A DNA stretch of 64,000 nt from JBATTK01 sp049670505 (GTDB lineage Bacteria; Bacteroidota; Bacteroidia; Flavobacteriales; Flavobacteriaceae). Where the stretch lies: assembly GCA_049670505.1 (NCBI GenBank), contig JBATTK010000148.1:1-64000 (forward strand). The letters are read 5' to 3'. Positions 1-8,444 of this stretch are shown one piece after another. Both the position numbers and the translations under genes were made by a program. Position 1 is the stretch's first letter; the number at the start of each line of letters is the position of its first letter. The notes beneath the pieces are model-generated. The model did not search any database, was not told where the DNA came from, and worked only from the letters and a program-made list of their open reading frames with translations.

Positions 1-146
1 TTTCCGGTTTTATTTCCCAAATGACCGCTTTGGGACGTGTTGGAGAGTCGGAGGATATTGGGGGAGTGGTCTCTTTTTTGGCCACTGATGATGCCAAGTG
101 GATAACAGGACAGCGTATTGAAGTATCCGGAGGCATGTTTTTATAG
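1..146 (+). CDS. Short-chain dehydrogenase/reductase, C-terminal end (partial)
   Basis: Only the last 48 or so codons are in the window; the frame is open from base 3 to the TAG at 144. The visible tail contains GRVGESEDIGGVVSFLATDD followed by a W-I-T-G-Q motif and a final V-S-G-G. This arrangement is the standard C-terminus of classical SDR oxidoreductases of the FabG type, where it closes the Rossmann fold and contributes to the tetramer interface. The substrate cannot be deduced because the cofactor and catalytic YxxxK motifs lie outside the window. A rho-independent terminator follows 25 bases later. Confidence 0.85.
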   Translation, partial: SGFISQMTALGRVGESEDIGGVVSFLATDDAKWITGQRIEVSGGMFL

Positions 147-170
147 TCGCTTAGAATGAAAAATAGAAAA

Positions 171-199
171 GCCCTGACGATACCGACAGGGCTTTTTTT
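171..199 (+). terminator. Rho-independent terminator after the SDR gene
   Basis: GCCCTG..CG pairs with CG..CAGGGC around a short loop, followed by seven T. The same GCCCTGAC-type hairpin recurs after yajC (10234) and after the DUF5606 gene (60201), so it is a favoured terminator form in this genome. Confidence 0.85.
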
Positions 200-263
200 A
201 CCTATTTCGGTAAATCCATTTAATAACCGCATTGCTATCCATACCGGAACAACGGTTGATATC

Positions 264-902
264 TTAAGCCGTGGGATCGGGGGTCATCCGTAAATAGGGC
301 TTTACTTCATCTACACCTCTAGTGAACATTTCCCTGGCTTCCTGGGTGGGGATGGCCGGACTCACTACTACATCCTGTCCATGTTCCCAGTTCGCCGGTG
401 TCGCTACTTTGTGATAGGCCGTTAATTGTAAGGAATCTATCACCCGTAATAATTCATAGAAATTGCGTCCCGTAGAAGCGGGGTAGGTCAATATTAGTTT
501 TACCGTTTTATCCGGTGCAATAATAAATACAGAGCGCACGGTAAGGTTATCGTCCGCATTTGGATGGATCATATCATACAGGTCGGATACCTTTCTGTCT
601 TCATCCGCTATAATTGGAAAGTTGACCGTGGTATGTTGTGTTTCATTAATGTCCTTGATCCATTCTGCATGGGATGCCGCTCCATCTACACTCAGGGCTA
701 TCATTTTTACATTACGTTTCGTAAACTCATCCTTAAATTTTGCCGCTGTACCCAATTCCGTAGTGCACACGGGAGTGAAGTCGGCGGGATGTGAGAATAA
801 AATACCCCAACCATCACCTAAATAGTCATAAAAATTAAGTGTTCCCATAGAGGTTTCTGCCGTAAAATCCGGGGCTAGATCCCCCAATCGTATTGTTGCC
901 AT
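264..902 (-). CDS. 1-Cys peroxiredoxin (Prx6/AhpC-TSA family)
   Basis: Reduces hydrogen peroxide and organic hydroperoxides in the cytoplasm. The thioredoxin-fold protein of 212 residues carries the peroxidatic motif PADFTPVCTTE at residues 39-49 (Cys46), and Arg in the SVF..P region as in Prx6. No other cysteine is present anywhere in the protein, so it must be a 1-Cys enzyme resolved by an external thiol. The C-terminal extension (TPANWEHGQDVVV) is the Prx6-type dimerisation domain. No signal peptide. Monocistronic: it faces the upstream SDR terminator and has its own -7 element at 961-968. Family assignment is firm; physiological reductant unknown. Confidence 0.95.
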   Translation of the reverse strand: MATIRLGDLAPDFTAETSMGTLNFYDYLGDGWGILFSHPADFTPVCTTELGTAAKFKDEFTKRNVKMIALSVDGAASHAEWIKDINETQHTTVNFPIIADEDRKVSDLYDMIHPNADDNLTVRSVFIIAPDKTVKLILTYPASTGRNFYELLRVIDSLQLTAYHKVATPANWEHGQDVVVSPAIPTQEAREMFTRGVDEVKPYLRMTPDPTA

Positions 903-960
903 ATTGTACTGTTTTTAAGTTGAAGAATAAACATGCCATCCAATGTGATGGATAGCCATA

Positions 961-968
961 CAAAATTA
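961..968 (-). promoter_or_regulatory. -7 promoter element of the peroxiredoxin gene
   Basis: On the minus strand the bases read TAATTTTG, matching the Bacteroidota -7 consensus TAnnTTTG, about 59 bases before the start codon. I see no matching -33 TTTG, so activity may need an activator. Two short hairpin-forming stretches (941-956 and 971-987) surround it. Confidence 0.5.
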
Positions 969-1186
969 AAGGATTCACTTATAATCCAGATTATATAAGG
1001 TTAAAACTGTATTAAAGTTTACATTCCTGTAATGCCCTTCTTTACATAAAGTAGGCAATTGATATGCTGTAAATCGAGGGAATTTGTACTGTTGATAAGA
1101 TACGATATTTTTTGATAACCGCAATTTGGGGGAACTTAAGCACTTTTTTAACTGGGCTTGATCAAAATCTTCTTTATTTTTATAGG

Positions 1187-1732
1187 ATGAAACATATCAC
1201 TTTGGAACAATTACGTTATCCCATAGGGAAGTTTAGGGCTCCACAACCCATTACCGAGGCACACCTTGGGGAATGGATACATATTCTGGAAACATTGCCC
1301 CAACGCTTGGACGATATGGTAACGAATCTCTCTGCCGAACAATTGGAAACTCCGTATAGGCCCGAGGGTTGGACCGTACGTCAATTGATCCATCATATAG
1401 CCGATAGCCATCACCATAGTTATATTCGCTTTAAGTGGGCGCTTACAGAAGACAGGCCGATTATAAAACCTTATGACGAAAAAGGATGGTCCTCCCTTTT
1501 TGATGCTCGGACGGCACCCATTCAGATGTCCCTGAACCATTTAAGGGCCGTACACGCGAAACTGGTCTACCTGCTCAAAGGATTGTCTTCTTCCGATTTT
1601 ACAAAGGAATTTATACATCCGGATGGGAATGTTATCACTACGCTTAAGGAAAATATCGGAAGATACGCATGGCACGGGAGCCATCATTTTGCACATATCG
1701 AAAATCTTTTGAAGCGAGAGGGTTGGGCTTAG
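1187..1732 (+). CDS. DinB/YfiT-like putative metal-dependent hydrolase or thiol transferase
   Basis: A 181-residue four-helix-bundle protein of the DinB superfamily, closest in layout to Bacillus YfiT. The likely metal ligands are visible: the HHIADSHHH cluster in the first third (VRQLIHHIADSH) and WHGSHHFAH near the C-terminus. The sequence RYPIGKF..P at the start is characteristic of YfiT-like proteins. The start is placed at the ATG at 1187: an upstream in-frame ATG at 1112 would add 25 residues unlike the family, and the family usually has about 175-180 residues. Function in Bacteroidota is not established; some relatives attach low-molecular-weight thiols such as bacillithiol to electrophiles. 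Stands alone. Confidence 0.85.
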   Translation: MKHITLEQLRYPIGKFRAPQPITEAHLGEWIHILETLPQRLDDMVTNLSAEQLETPYRPEGWTVRQLIHHIADSHHHSYIRFKWALTEDRPIIKPYDEKGWSSLFDARTAPIQMSLNHLRAVHAKLVYLLKGLSSSDFTKEFIHPDGNVITTLKENIGRYAWHGSHHFAHIENLLKREGWA

Positions 1733-1774
1733 GGAAAGCACAATAGTCCGTTTGCCGATCTGCAGATAGCTAAA

Positions 1775-2317
1775 CTACAAGTCATCAAAGGTCAACTCCT
1801 TCACCATAACGTACATAAGGCGTTCTTTTTTCTTAACTTCCGGAGAGGGATGTTTTATGGTGTGGGCTTTATAAAATCCGTTTTTTAGGTAAAATTGTAA
1901 GGCAGGACTATTGGCCATCGCATCCAACCAAAGTATTCTTTTTCCAAGCTTTCTTGCATATGTTTCTACAAAATGGATTATTTGCTTACCGATACCTTTT
2001 CCGGAATATTGCTTTAGGATATAGATTTTCTCCAATAATAAGGCTTCTTCCTTTGGAAATGTGGCTACGGAACAGTCTTTTATGATTTTTAAAATTCCCA
2101 CGGGTTGTTCTTCATCCTGAATGATGAAAGATCCGATATTATCGTCTTCCATTTCTTTGTGTAATACATCCAAGGTAAAACTATTATTTATATAGGGAGA
2201 GGGATCCCGATTTTTCCATAAGTGCATGTAATGTTGGGTATAGGATGCCTTCCCTACTCGGATGTATACCTCTATGGTATCCTTGGTCAATGGTATAATA
2301 GCGATGGAATTTTTCAT
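1775..2317 (-). CDS. GNAT-family N-acetyltransferase
   Basis: Acetyl-CoA-dependent acetyltransferase fold of 180 residues, acceptor unknown. Motif A is clear: LEKIYILKQYSGKGIGKQI, with the Q/RxxGxG/A pyrophosphate-binding loop as QYSGKGIG. The C-terminal ALQFYLKNGF (motif B) is also typical. The start is placed at the ATG at 2317, which leaves a 7-base gap to the cupin gene and has a purine-rich GAGGAGAAA ahead of it; a start at 2350 would overlap the cupin by 26 bases. Second gene of a two-gene operon with the cupin protein. Confidence 0.88.
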   Translation of the reverse strand: MKNSIAIIPLTKDTIEVYIRVGKASYTQHYMHLWKNRDPSPYINNSFTLDVLHKEMEDDNIGSFIIQDEEQPVGILKIIKDCSVATFPKEEALLLEKIYILKQYSGKGIGKQIIHFVETYARKLGKRILWLDAMANSPALQFYLKNGFYKAHTIKHPSPEVKKKERLMYVMVKELTFDDL

Positions 2318-2324
2318 TGGCCAT

Positions 2325-2642
2325 CTATTTTTCTCCTCCCTCCGGACCATAAAAAATCACCCAAGTCGCAAAATCATCCGTAAAATTTTCAAAACGATGT
2401 GGTACTCCTGCGGGTACAAAAAGAAAGTCTCCCGGAGCAAACGTAGTTTGCACATCCCCGTTTAAAAATTCCCCGGTGCCTGAGACCACCACATAGACTT
2501 CGTCCCTACTATGCGGCTGTTGAAGGTCTATGCGTTCTGGTTTATAAATTTCTACGGATAAGGTCCCATGCTCAAAAAGCGTAAGAAAAGGAGAATCTTG
2601 TTGCGCCAATTTGGCCAAAGCAAAGTTTTTATCGACTTTCAT
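2325..2642 (-). CDS. Cupin-domain protein
   Basis: A 105-residue single-domain cupin. Both conserved cupin motifs are visible: QQPHSRDEVYVVVSGTGEF (H-x-x-x-E variant with His, Glu) and PGDFLFVPAGVPHRFENF (motif 2 with His). These side chains normally hold a divalent metal. Such small cupins act as dioxygenases, isomerases or ligand sensors; which applies here cannot be told. It is directly upstream of the GNAT gene with 7 bases between stop and start, so the two are probably co-transcribed and act on a related small molecule. Confidence 0.85.
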   Translation of the reverse strand: MKVDKNFALAKLAQQDSPFLTLFEHGTLSVEIYKPERIDLQQPHSRDEVYVVVSGTGEFLNGDVQTTFAPGDFLFVPAGVPHRFENFTDDFATWVIFYGPEGGEK

Positions 2643-2846
2643 ATATTTAGTATTCCGTTGGTCTTGATAAATTACATATTAGTTCAAACGAAGATTTATC
2701 TGGGAATCCTTTTGCGTATTATTTTGCCATTAATTACTTGGAAGGATCTAAGCACCTCATAATCCCAAAAAACCCTCTCATTCTAAAATGATTTTATCGG
2801 TTTTATTTGCCATAGATATACTTACAGCCATTAATAGCGTTGAATA

Positions 2847-3401
2847 CTACAGCCATTTAATATTACAACCGATACTAGGTTTTTGCACAGTATCTATTTC
2901 CTTGCCCTGTAATAATGCATCCATTGCGTTCCGAAGATCATTTCCCGTTAGTGGAATGCCGTTACCGGGTCTAGAATCATCCATTTGTCCTCTATACACC
3001 AATTCTAAATCTGCATCGAATAAATAAAAGTCCGGCGTACAGGCGGCATTATATGCATGTGCCACTTCCTGTGTTCGATCATACAAGTAAGGAAAGACAT
3101 AGTCCTCTTTTTGAGCCACTACTTTCATTAAATGGGGGGCATCTTGGGGATAGTTTTCAACATCGTTACTAGAAATGGCGACAAAAGCGATACCTTGGGG
3201 TTGGTAGGCCTTTGCCAATCTGGAAATTTCAGGGTTTACGTGAATTACGAACGGACAGTGGTTACAAATAAACATGATTAAAGTCCCTTCTTTTCCTTTA
3301 AGGTCCTGTAGTGTCATCGTTTTATCGGTGACCGTATCCAAAAGGCTAAAATCTGGTGCCACCGTACCTAGGGATAGCATATTGCTAGGGGTCATTGCCA
3401 T
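2847..3401 (-). CDS. Thioredoxin-fold (AhpC/TSA-like) redox protein
   Basis: A 184-residue peroxiredoxin-like/thioredoxin-like protein of the PRX_like1 group. The N-terminus (APDFSLLDT) and beta-sheet layout are those of AhpC/TSA proteins, and a CNHCPFV motif with Cys46 and Cys49 replaces the usual peroxidatic loop. This CxxC variant with following Pro-Phe is characteristic of a family common in marine Bacteroidota. No signal peptide, so cytoplasmic. Probably a thiol-disulfide or peroxide reductase; the substrate is not known. Monocistronic. Confidence 0.85.
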   Translation of the reverse strand: MAMTPSNMLSLGTVAPDFSLLDTVTDKTMTLQDLKGKEGTLIMFICNHCPFVIHVNPEISRLAKAYQPQGIAFVAISSNDVENYPQDAPHLMKVVAQKEDYVFPYLYDRTQEVAHAYNAACTPDFYLFDADLELVYRGQMDDSRPGNGIPLTGNDLRNAMDALLQGKEIDTVQKPSIGCNIKWL

Positions 3402-3462
3402 GGTTTATTTTTTATATAAAGTTAAAAAAAGTATCACCGTTTCTTGTTAAAAATACATCGGT

Positions 3463-5988
3463 TTACATCATATTGCCAAAGAAAATAGCATTCATCAATA
3501 GCTTGTTGGTACCATACCAAAATGCCCTAAAATTAGTATTGTCCGTAAAGGCGATTACCCTGCCTTTTCCCATTTTTCTTACCTGAAAAGGCACACTATT
3601 TTTTAAAAGTTCCAGATTTTCCTCGGAAATATACCCGCTCAATAAAGGATCGTTGGTATATTGGATGGGATTGTTGTAACTGTTCTTGTCCGGTTTTATA
3701 TAAGTGTTGGTATTTCTGAACAAGGCCAGACTATTATTTTTGTAGCCAAAGTTAATAGGGTGGGAACGATCTAACTTTGCTTCAAAAATAGCTCCCCCCG
3801 TTACTTGGGCACCATTAAAATCACCTTTTTGTCCAAAAGAAATGTTATTGGCCACCAAGGTATCCCTTTTAAATTCAAGTTTTATTACCTCCTGCTTGTT
3901 GAACCATTCGGCCATAGTTCTATAACCGATCAGGGTACCTCCTTCTTTGACCCATTCCTTTAATTTATCTGCATCTTTCTGGTCTAGGGAATCATTATTC
4001 CATCCACTGGGAATAATGAGATCGGTATACCTACTCAAATCTACATTGTCAAAATAATCGGTATCGATTTTCGTTATTTTCATATCGTAGCGCGTATCGA
4101 ATAAATGCCATATTTCTCCGGCATCGTACGAACGTATCCCCTTGCCCACCAAAATGGCCACTTTTTGTTTTGCGATTGGATCAAAATCATTGCTGCCGAG
4201 ATCAATGCCCTGGGTGAGACCTGTGCCTACACTGGAAATCTGTAATTGACTTTCCTTAGCTACTTGGGTTAGGAATGCATGTAAGGTGCTAGCATCCAAC
4301 TTTTGATTTTGCACCGGAATCATTACGGTACCATAATCGTATCTTTTTCCTTGGATCGTAAAAGGCGATTTGGCCACCTTTGCCCGCAAACCTTTATTGA
4401 CAATTTTATTAAGTGCTTTTGGGGTGTAATATTCATGCCACTCAAAGAGATAGGCATACGTACTTAACCCATCTACGTTTCCGGTCAAAGGCTCAAAATC
4501 GGTTACTTCTTCTCCAGCATTGGCCAAAGAGTTCAGTTCTGAATAATCCACATTAAAGGCCAAAGGAAATGTCCATGCGGAAATGTCATAGAATAGACTG
4601 TCCGTAAATGTGGTGCGCTTTTCGAACATGGCTTGGATCAGCCGATGGTTTTTTTGGTTCATGGGTACCACGTAACTGTTCCCTTTTGTATAAGATTTTC
4701 CGGCAATGGTGGTTTCATTGGCCAGGGTATGGAACTTAATTTTATGGCGATGTAGAATTTCGGCCAAATGCCATGTTTTGGCTGCATCTTTGTGGTCTCC
4801 GAATATAATGGCCTTGGTTTTACTCTTGGCCGCCTCGTTTCTACTGTTAGTATAAAAATCCCTTTGATAGCCCAAGATTTTGGCCCGCATATTCTTGGCG
4901 GCCTCAATGGTGGACAAGGCCGTTGTAAACTGATTGCGAATAGTAAAGGGAAATGTTAGTATACCGTTCTCACTTTCCTGGATATGGCCCCTGGAGCTTC
5001 CTTGCTCGAACAAAATACCAATACTGCCATTGACATCGGGAAAGGTGGAACCTTTTCCATAATAATAATCATCATAATTTTCCTCCGAATAATACAGGGA
5101 GCCTATTTTATCCAAGGCCTTGGCATGGTAAGTACCTATTTCCATAGTAAGTTCCTGGTTTAATTTAGGAGTGAGGGGATGTACCCTCGTAGGTTCCCCG
5201 GGTTGAAAAAAGAAAGTAGAATTGGTACCCATTTCATGATGGTCCGTTAGGATATTGGGAAGCCATTTATGAAACGATGCAATACGGGCCCTACTTTCGG
5301 GCAGTTGCACTGGTAACCAATCTCGGTTCATATCGAACCAATAATGATTGGTCCGTCCCCCCGGCCATACTTCATGGTATTCCCTTTCGTTTTTATCCGG
5401 ATTAAGATGAATGCTTCTATTGGTATTTGCCCAATAGGCAAAACGTTGCAGTCCATCCGGATTAAAGGAGGGATCCATCAAAATTACCATTTTATCCAAT
5501 AGATCATCTATTTCGGGCCCTTGGGCCGCAGCTAGATAATAGGCATAGGCCAATCCGGCATTGGCACCACTAGGTTCGTTACCATGAATGGAAAAACCTT
5601 GGTAGACCACTATGGGCATATCCGCTATGGGAAGTGAGCTTCCGCCATTTTCTGTAAGTGCTATATGTTCTTGCCGTATTTTCTCAATGTTTTGATGATT
5701 TTTGGGTGATGTTATGGTCAATAACAGAATGGGTCTTCCTTCAAAAGTTGCACCCCTGTTTTCAATGGTTATTCGGTTACTGGCTTTGGCAAGGGCCTGC
5801 ATATAGAACAACAATTTATCATGCGTTACATGCCATTCGCCAACTTCATGGCCAATAATATCGGCAGGTTTGGGAATACCTTCGTCGTAGGAAATATTCT
5901 GGGGTAAATAATACGATAGATTCAAGGATTCCTGAGCGGCTACAATTTGGGAAAGGGCAAATAGTAAAAAGAATAGTGTTTTTTTCAT
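3463..5988 (-). CDS. Secreted M14-family zinc carboxypeptidase with C-terminal glutamine-amidotransferase-like domain
   Basis: A large (841-residue) exported peptidase. The start at 5988 gives an N-terminus MKKTLFFLLFALSQIVAAQ, a clean signal peptide; an upstream start at 6039 would bury it. Catalytic residues of the M14 fold are visible: HGNEPSG (His135, Glu138 zinc ligands), the substrate-binding MNRDW, DHHEMG (third zinc ligand His near 250), and the general-base Glu in GILFEQG (about 328). The C-terminal third (VAILVGKGIRSYDAGEIWHL..., DLIIPSGW) resembles a class-I glutamine amidotransferase/dimerisation fold often fused to M14 enzymes in Bacteroidota. Likely degrades peptides in the periplasm or outside the cell. 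Confidence 0.93.
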   Translation of the reverse strand: MKKTLFFLLFALSQIVAAQESLNLSYYLPQNISYDEGIPKPADIIGHEVGEWHVTHDKLLFYMQALAKASNRITIENRGATFEGRPILLLTITSPKNHQNIEKIRQEHIALTENGGSSLPIADMPIVVYQGFSIHGNEPSGANAGLAYAYYLAAAQGPEIDDLLDKMVILMDPSFNPDGLQRFAYWANTNRSIHLNPDKNEREYHEVWPGGRTNHYWFDMNRDWLPVQLPESRARIASFHKWLPNILTDHHEMGTNSTFFFQPGEPTRVHPLTPKLNQELTMEIGTYHAKALDKIGSLYYSEENYDDYYYGKGSTFPDVNGSIGILFEQGSSRGHIQESENGILTFPFTIRNQFTTALSTIEAAKNMRAKILGYQRDFYTNSRNEAAKSKTKAIIFGDHKDAAKTWHLAEILHRHKIKFHTLANETTIAGKSYTKGNSYVVPMNQKNHRLIQAMFEKRTTFTDSLFYDISAWTFPLAFNVDYSELNSLANAGEEVTDFEPLTGNVDGLSTYAYLFEWHEYYTPKALNKIVNKGLRAKVAKSPFTIQGKRYDYGTVMIPVQNQKLDASTLHAFLTQVAKESQLQISSVGTGLTQGIDLGSNDFDPIAKQKVAILVGKGIRSYDAGEIWHLFDTRYDMKITKIDTDYFDNVDLSRYTDLIIPSGWNNDSLDQKDADKLKEWVKEGGTLIGYRTMAEWFNKQEVIKLEFKRDTLVANNISFGQKGDFNGAQVTGGAIFEAKLDRSHPINFGYKNNSLALFRNTNTYIKPDKNSYNNPIQYTNDPLLSGYISEENLELLKNSVPFQVRKMGKGRVIAFTDNTNFRAFWYGTNKLLMNAIFFGNMM

Positions 5989-6014
5989 GTTGGTAGAATT
6001 AGTCAGGTTATAAA

Positions 6015-6047
6015 AATAAAAAACGACCCTTAATTCCAAGGGTCGTT
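6015..6047 (-). terminator. Rho-independent terminator of the DUF3276 gene
   Basis: AACGACCCTT pairs perfectly with AAGGGTCGTT around a six-base loop; read on the minus strand the stem is followed by a T-rich run. It separates the DUF3276 gene from the downstream M14 peptidase gene, which therefore needs its own promoter. Confidence 0.85.
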
Positions 6048-6072
6048 ACAATTTATTTATGAAAAATAAGGA

Positions 6073-6453
6073 TTAAATATCATCAAAGTCCACATCCGTA
6101 AAACTGTCCGTAGACTTAGTTTCCCCATTTTCACTGGGTGCTTCTCCCTCTTCTTTCTTAAAGTCCTTTTGATGACGTTCTGATATCACTTCAACCCCTT
6201 TCTCATCAATGATATAATCCATCATTTCTTCCATAATCTCCCGGAAGGACTGAAAATCTTCCTTGTACAGGTATATTTTGTGTTTTTTATAATGGAAAGA
6301 ACCGTCATCGTGTGTAAATTTTTTACTTTCCGTTATAGTAAGGTAGTAATCACCTGCCTTAGTGCTTCTAACATCAAAGAAATAGGTCCTTCTACCTGCT
6401 CTTAATACTTTGGAATAAATCTCTTCCTGATCCATTAAATCTTTATCGCTCAT
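6073..6453 (-). CDS. PUR-domain protein, DUF3276 family
   Basis: A 126-residue protein of the DUF3276 family, a Bacteroidota/Spirochaetes form of the Pur-alpha single-stranded nucleic-acid-binding repeat. The PUR core spans about residues 10-95: EIYSKVLRAGRRTYFFDVR, then DYYLTITESKKF and HKIYLYKEDFQSF, which alternate beta strands and a helix as in PurA. The C-terminal tail is acidic and low in complexity (EGEAPSENGETKSTDSF...). Likely binds single-stranded DNA or RNA in the cytoplasm; precise role unknown. Monocistronic, with a strong terminator. Confidence 0.9.
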   Translation of the reverse strand: MSDKDLMDQEEIYSKVLRAGRRTYFFDVRSTKAGDYYLTITESKKFTHDDGSFHYKKHKIYLYKEDFQSFREIMEEMMDYIIDEKGVEVISERHQKDFKKEEGEAPSENGETKSTDSFTDVDFDDI

Positions 6454-6529
6454 ATGGTGTAGTGTAATTAGTGAATTGTTGTTGCATCCTTCAAAAATGT
6501 AAAAAAAAAGCTAATCCGGCAAGATTTTT

Positions 6530-8284
6530 CTAGTTTTCTTTCTCGGATAGCTGATTGATATAAAGCTCTTTGTAGTAGCCATCTACATTAATTAGATCGT
6601 CGTGAGTGCCCTCCTGTAAAAGCCGTCCGTCTTCCAAAACGAGTATTCTGTCCGCGTTTTTTGCAGAGGATACCCTGTGACTTACAATTAAAGTGGTTCT
6701 ATTACGGGATGCGTTTTTAAGGTTGTTCAAGATTTCTTCTTCGGTCTCGGTATCGACGGCCGATAGACAATCATCGAATAAATAGATCTGCGGATCCTTT
6801 AACAGTGCACGTGCAATGGATACCCGCTGTTTTTGTCCACCGCTCAGTGTAATTCCCCGCTCTCCCAGAACGGTATCATATTTTTTGGAGAAACCCATGA
6901 TATTTTCATGTACTACCGCTTGTTTGGCTATACTGATGATTTCTTCATCGTTGGCATCGGACTTCCCGAATTTTATATTATTCTTAATGGTGTCGGAAAA
7001 TAAGAAGGCATCCTGTGGTACCGCTCCTATAGCTCCCCTAAGACTATTAAGGTTCAACTTTTCAATTTCTTTGTCATCAATCAACAACTTACCCGAACTC
7101 ACATTGTATAAGCGTGCTATCAAGTCCAAAATTGTAGACTTTCCAGAGCCTATTTTTCCAATAATAGCAACTGTTTCCCCTTCCTGGACCGTAAACGATA
7201 AATTATTCAAGGCGGTAATGTTGGTATCCTCATAGGTGAAAGAAACGTTTTTGAATGTTATCTTTCCCCCTATAGGAGTTGCCTCTTCTACCTCATTTTT
7301 AATCTCTGGTTGTTCTTTTAAAAATTCGTTGATTCTTTTTTGGGATGCTCCCGCACGTTGCACAATAGACGTTAACCATCCTACAATGGCCACCGGCCAG
7401 GTAAGCATATTTACATAAAGAATAAATTCGGCGATAATCCCTACGGACGCAATTTCACCATCAATATATTGTTTGCCCCCTACATAGATGACAAAAATAT
7501 TACTTACGCCTATTAACAGGATCATTAGTGGAAAAAACCATGCATTCACTTTGGCCAAGTCCATGCTCTTATCCTTTCCTTCAATGGCCAAAGCTTTAAG
7601 TTCGCTATTTATTTGTGGTTCCAGGCCATAGGCCTTGATTACGGATACCCCAGAAAATGATTCTTGGGTAAATGTAGATAAGGTAGATAGATATTCCTGG
7701 ACCTTGGTGCTACGTTTATGGATGATCTTGCTGATTTGATAGATTAAAACGGATAATATGGGCAATGGCAGAAGTGCATAAAAAGCAATGGTAGGTGCCT
7801 TTATGAACATCAAGGGAATTAAACAGGCAAAAAGTGTCAGCGTCTGTATACCGTACATAATTGCAGGACCGGCATACATACGAACCTGATTAACATCTTC
7901 GCTGATCCGGTTCATTAAATCCCCCGTTCTATTTCTTTTGTAGAAGTTGAGGTTCAAGAATTGATAATGATCAAAGACCTCGTTTTTAAGGTCATATTCA
8001 ATATATCTGGATACATTTATAATGGTCTGTCGCATCAGGAACGTAAAAAAACCCGAAAGCAAGGCCGCCCCAACAATGATGAGGATATATTCCAAGAGCA
8101 TTTCTTTTGCAGTTGATTCCGCAATGCTATTAGCGACAAAATCTTCTACAACTTTAATGGATTTATTTACATAGGAAGGCATTACCAATTGAAAAACGCG
8201 GGCAATAATTGTAATAAGGATACCGATCAGGAGTTTGAGCCAGTATTTTCTAAAGTATTTGTTCAGGTGTTTCAGTTCCTTCAT
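6530..8284 (-). CDS. ABC exporter half-transporter (permease-ATPase fusion)
   Basis: A 584-residue type-I ABC exporter half-transporter, expected to work as a homodimer. The N-terminal half (about 1-310) has six membrane helices beginning near residue 18. The nucleotide-binding domain shows Walker A GKIGSGKST, Q-loop AVPQD, signature LSGGQKQR, Walker B IYLFDDCLSAVD (Asp-Asp-Cys replaces the more common Asp-Glu-Pro, leaving Asp where the catalytic Glu usually is), and H-loop SHR. The family includes lipid and multidrug exporters; substrate unknown. Divergent from nusB, with its own promoter at 8328-8356. The Asp in place of the Walker-B Glu also occurs in some heterodimeric exporters, so lower ATPase activity is possible. 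Confidence 0.93.
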   Translation of the reverse strand: MKELKHLNKYFRKYWLKLLIGILITIIARVFQLVMPSYVNKSIKVVEDFVANSIAESTAKEMLLEYILIIVGAALLSGFFTFLMRQTIINVSRYIEYDLKNEVFDHYQFLNLNFYKRNRTGDLMNRISEDVNQVRMYAGPAIMYGIQTLTLFACLIPLMFIKAPTIAFYALLPLPILSVLIYQISKIIHKRSTKVQEYLSTLSTFTQESFSGVSVIKAYGLEPQINSELKALAIEGKDKSMDLAKVNAWFFPLMILLIGVSNIFVIYVGGKQYIDGEIASVGIIAEFILYVNMLTWPVAIVGWLTSIVQRAGASQKRINEFLKEQPEIKNEVEEATPIGGKITFKNVSFTYEDTNITALNNLSFTVQEGETVAIIGKIGSGKSTILDLIARLYNVSSGKLLIDDKEIEKLNLNSLRGAIGAVPQDAFLFSDTIKNNIKFGKSDANDEEIISIAKQAVVHENIMGFSKKYDTVLGERGITLSGGQKQRVSIARALLKDPQIYLFDDCLSAVDTETEEEILNNLKNASRNRTTLIVSHRVSSAKNADRILVLEDGRLLQEGTHDDLINVDGYYKELYINQLSEKEN

Positions 8285-8327
8285 CCAACGGGTTTGCTTA
8301 TGCGATAAAGTCTTGTAGACAATTTTG

Positions 8328-8356
8328 CAAAGATATAGGTTTGGGTTGAAACCAAA
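8328..8356 (-). promoter_or_regulatory. Promoter of the ABC exporter gene
   Basis: On the minus strand TTTG (8353-8356) is followed after 17 bases by TATCTTTG (8328-8335), matching the Bacteroidota -33/-7 promoter pattern, about 45 bases before the start codon. Confidence 0.6.
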
Positions 8357-8395
8357 TGTTATAAAACTGATAAGATGTAATTGAAAATAGATTAC

Positions 8396-8403
8396 TATTT
8401 TTG
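8396..8403 (+). promoter_or_regulatory. -7 promoter element of nusB
   Basis: TATTTTTG matches the TAnnTTTG consensus and ends 41 bases before the nusB start codon. A -33 TTTG at the right distance is not seen. Confidence 0.5.
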
Positions 8404-8444
8404 CGCCATAAAAGTTTAATACATCTAAACAAAGTTCTTTAAAA

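Noticed and set aside
564..825. Two small plus-strand frames opposite the peroxiredoxin
   Set aside because: Antisense shadows of a well conserved gene.
1112..1186. Upstream 25-residue extension of the YfiT-like protein
   Set aside because: Not similar to the family and would exceed its usual length.
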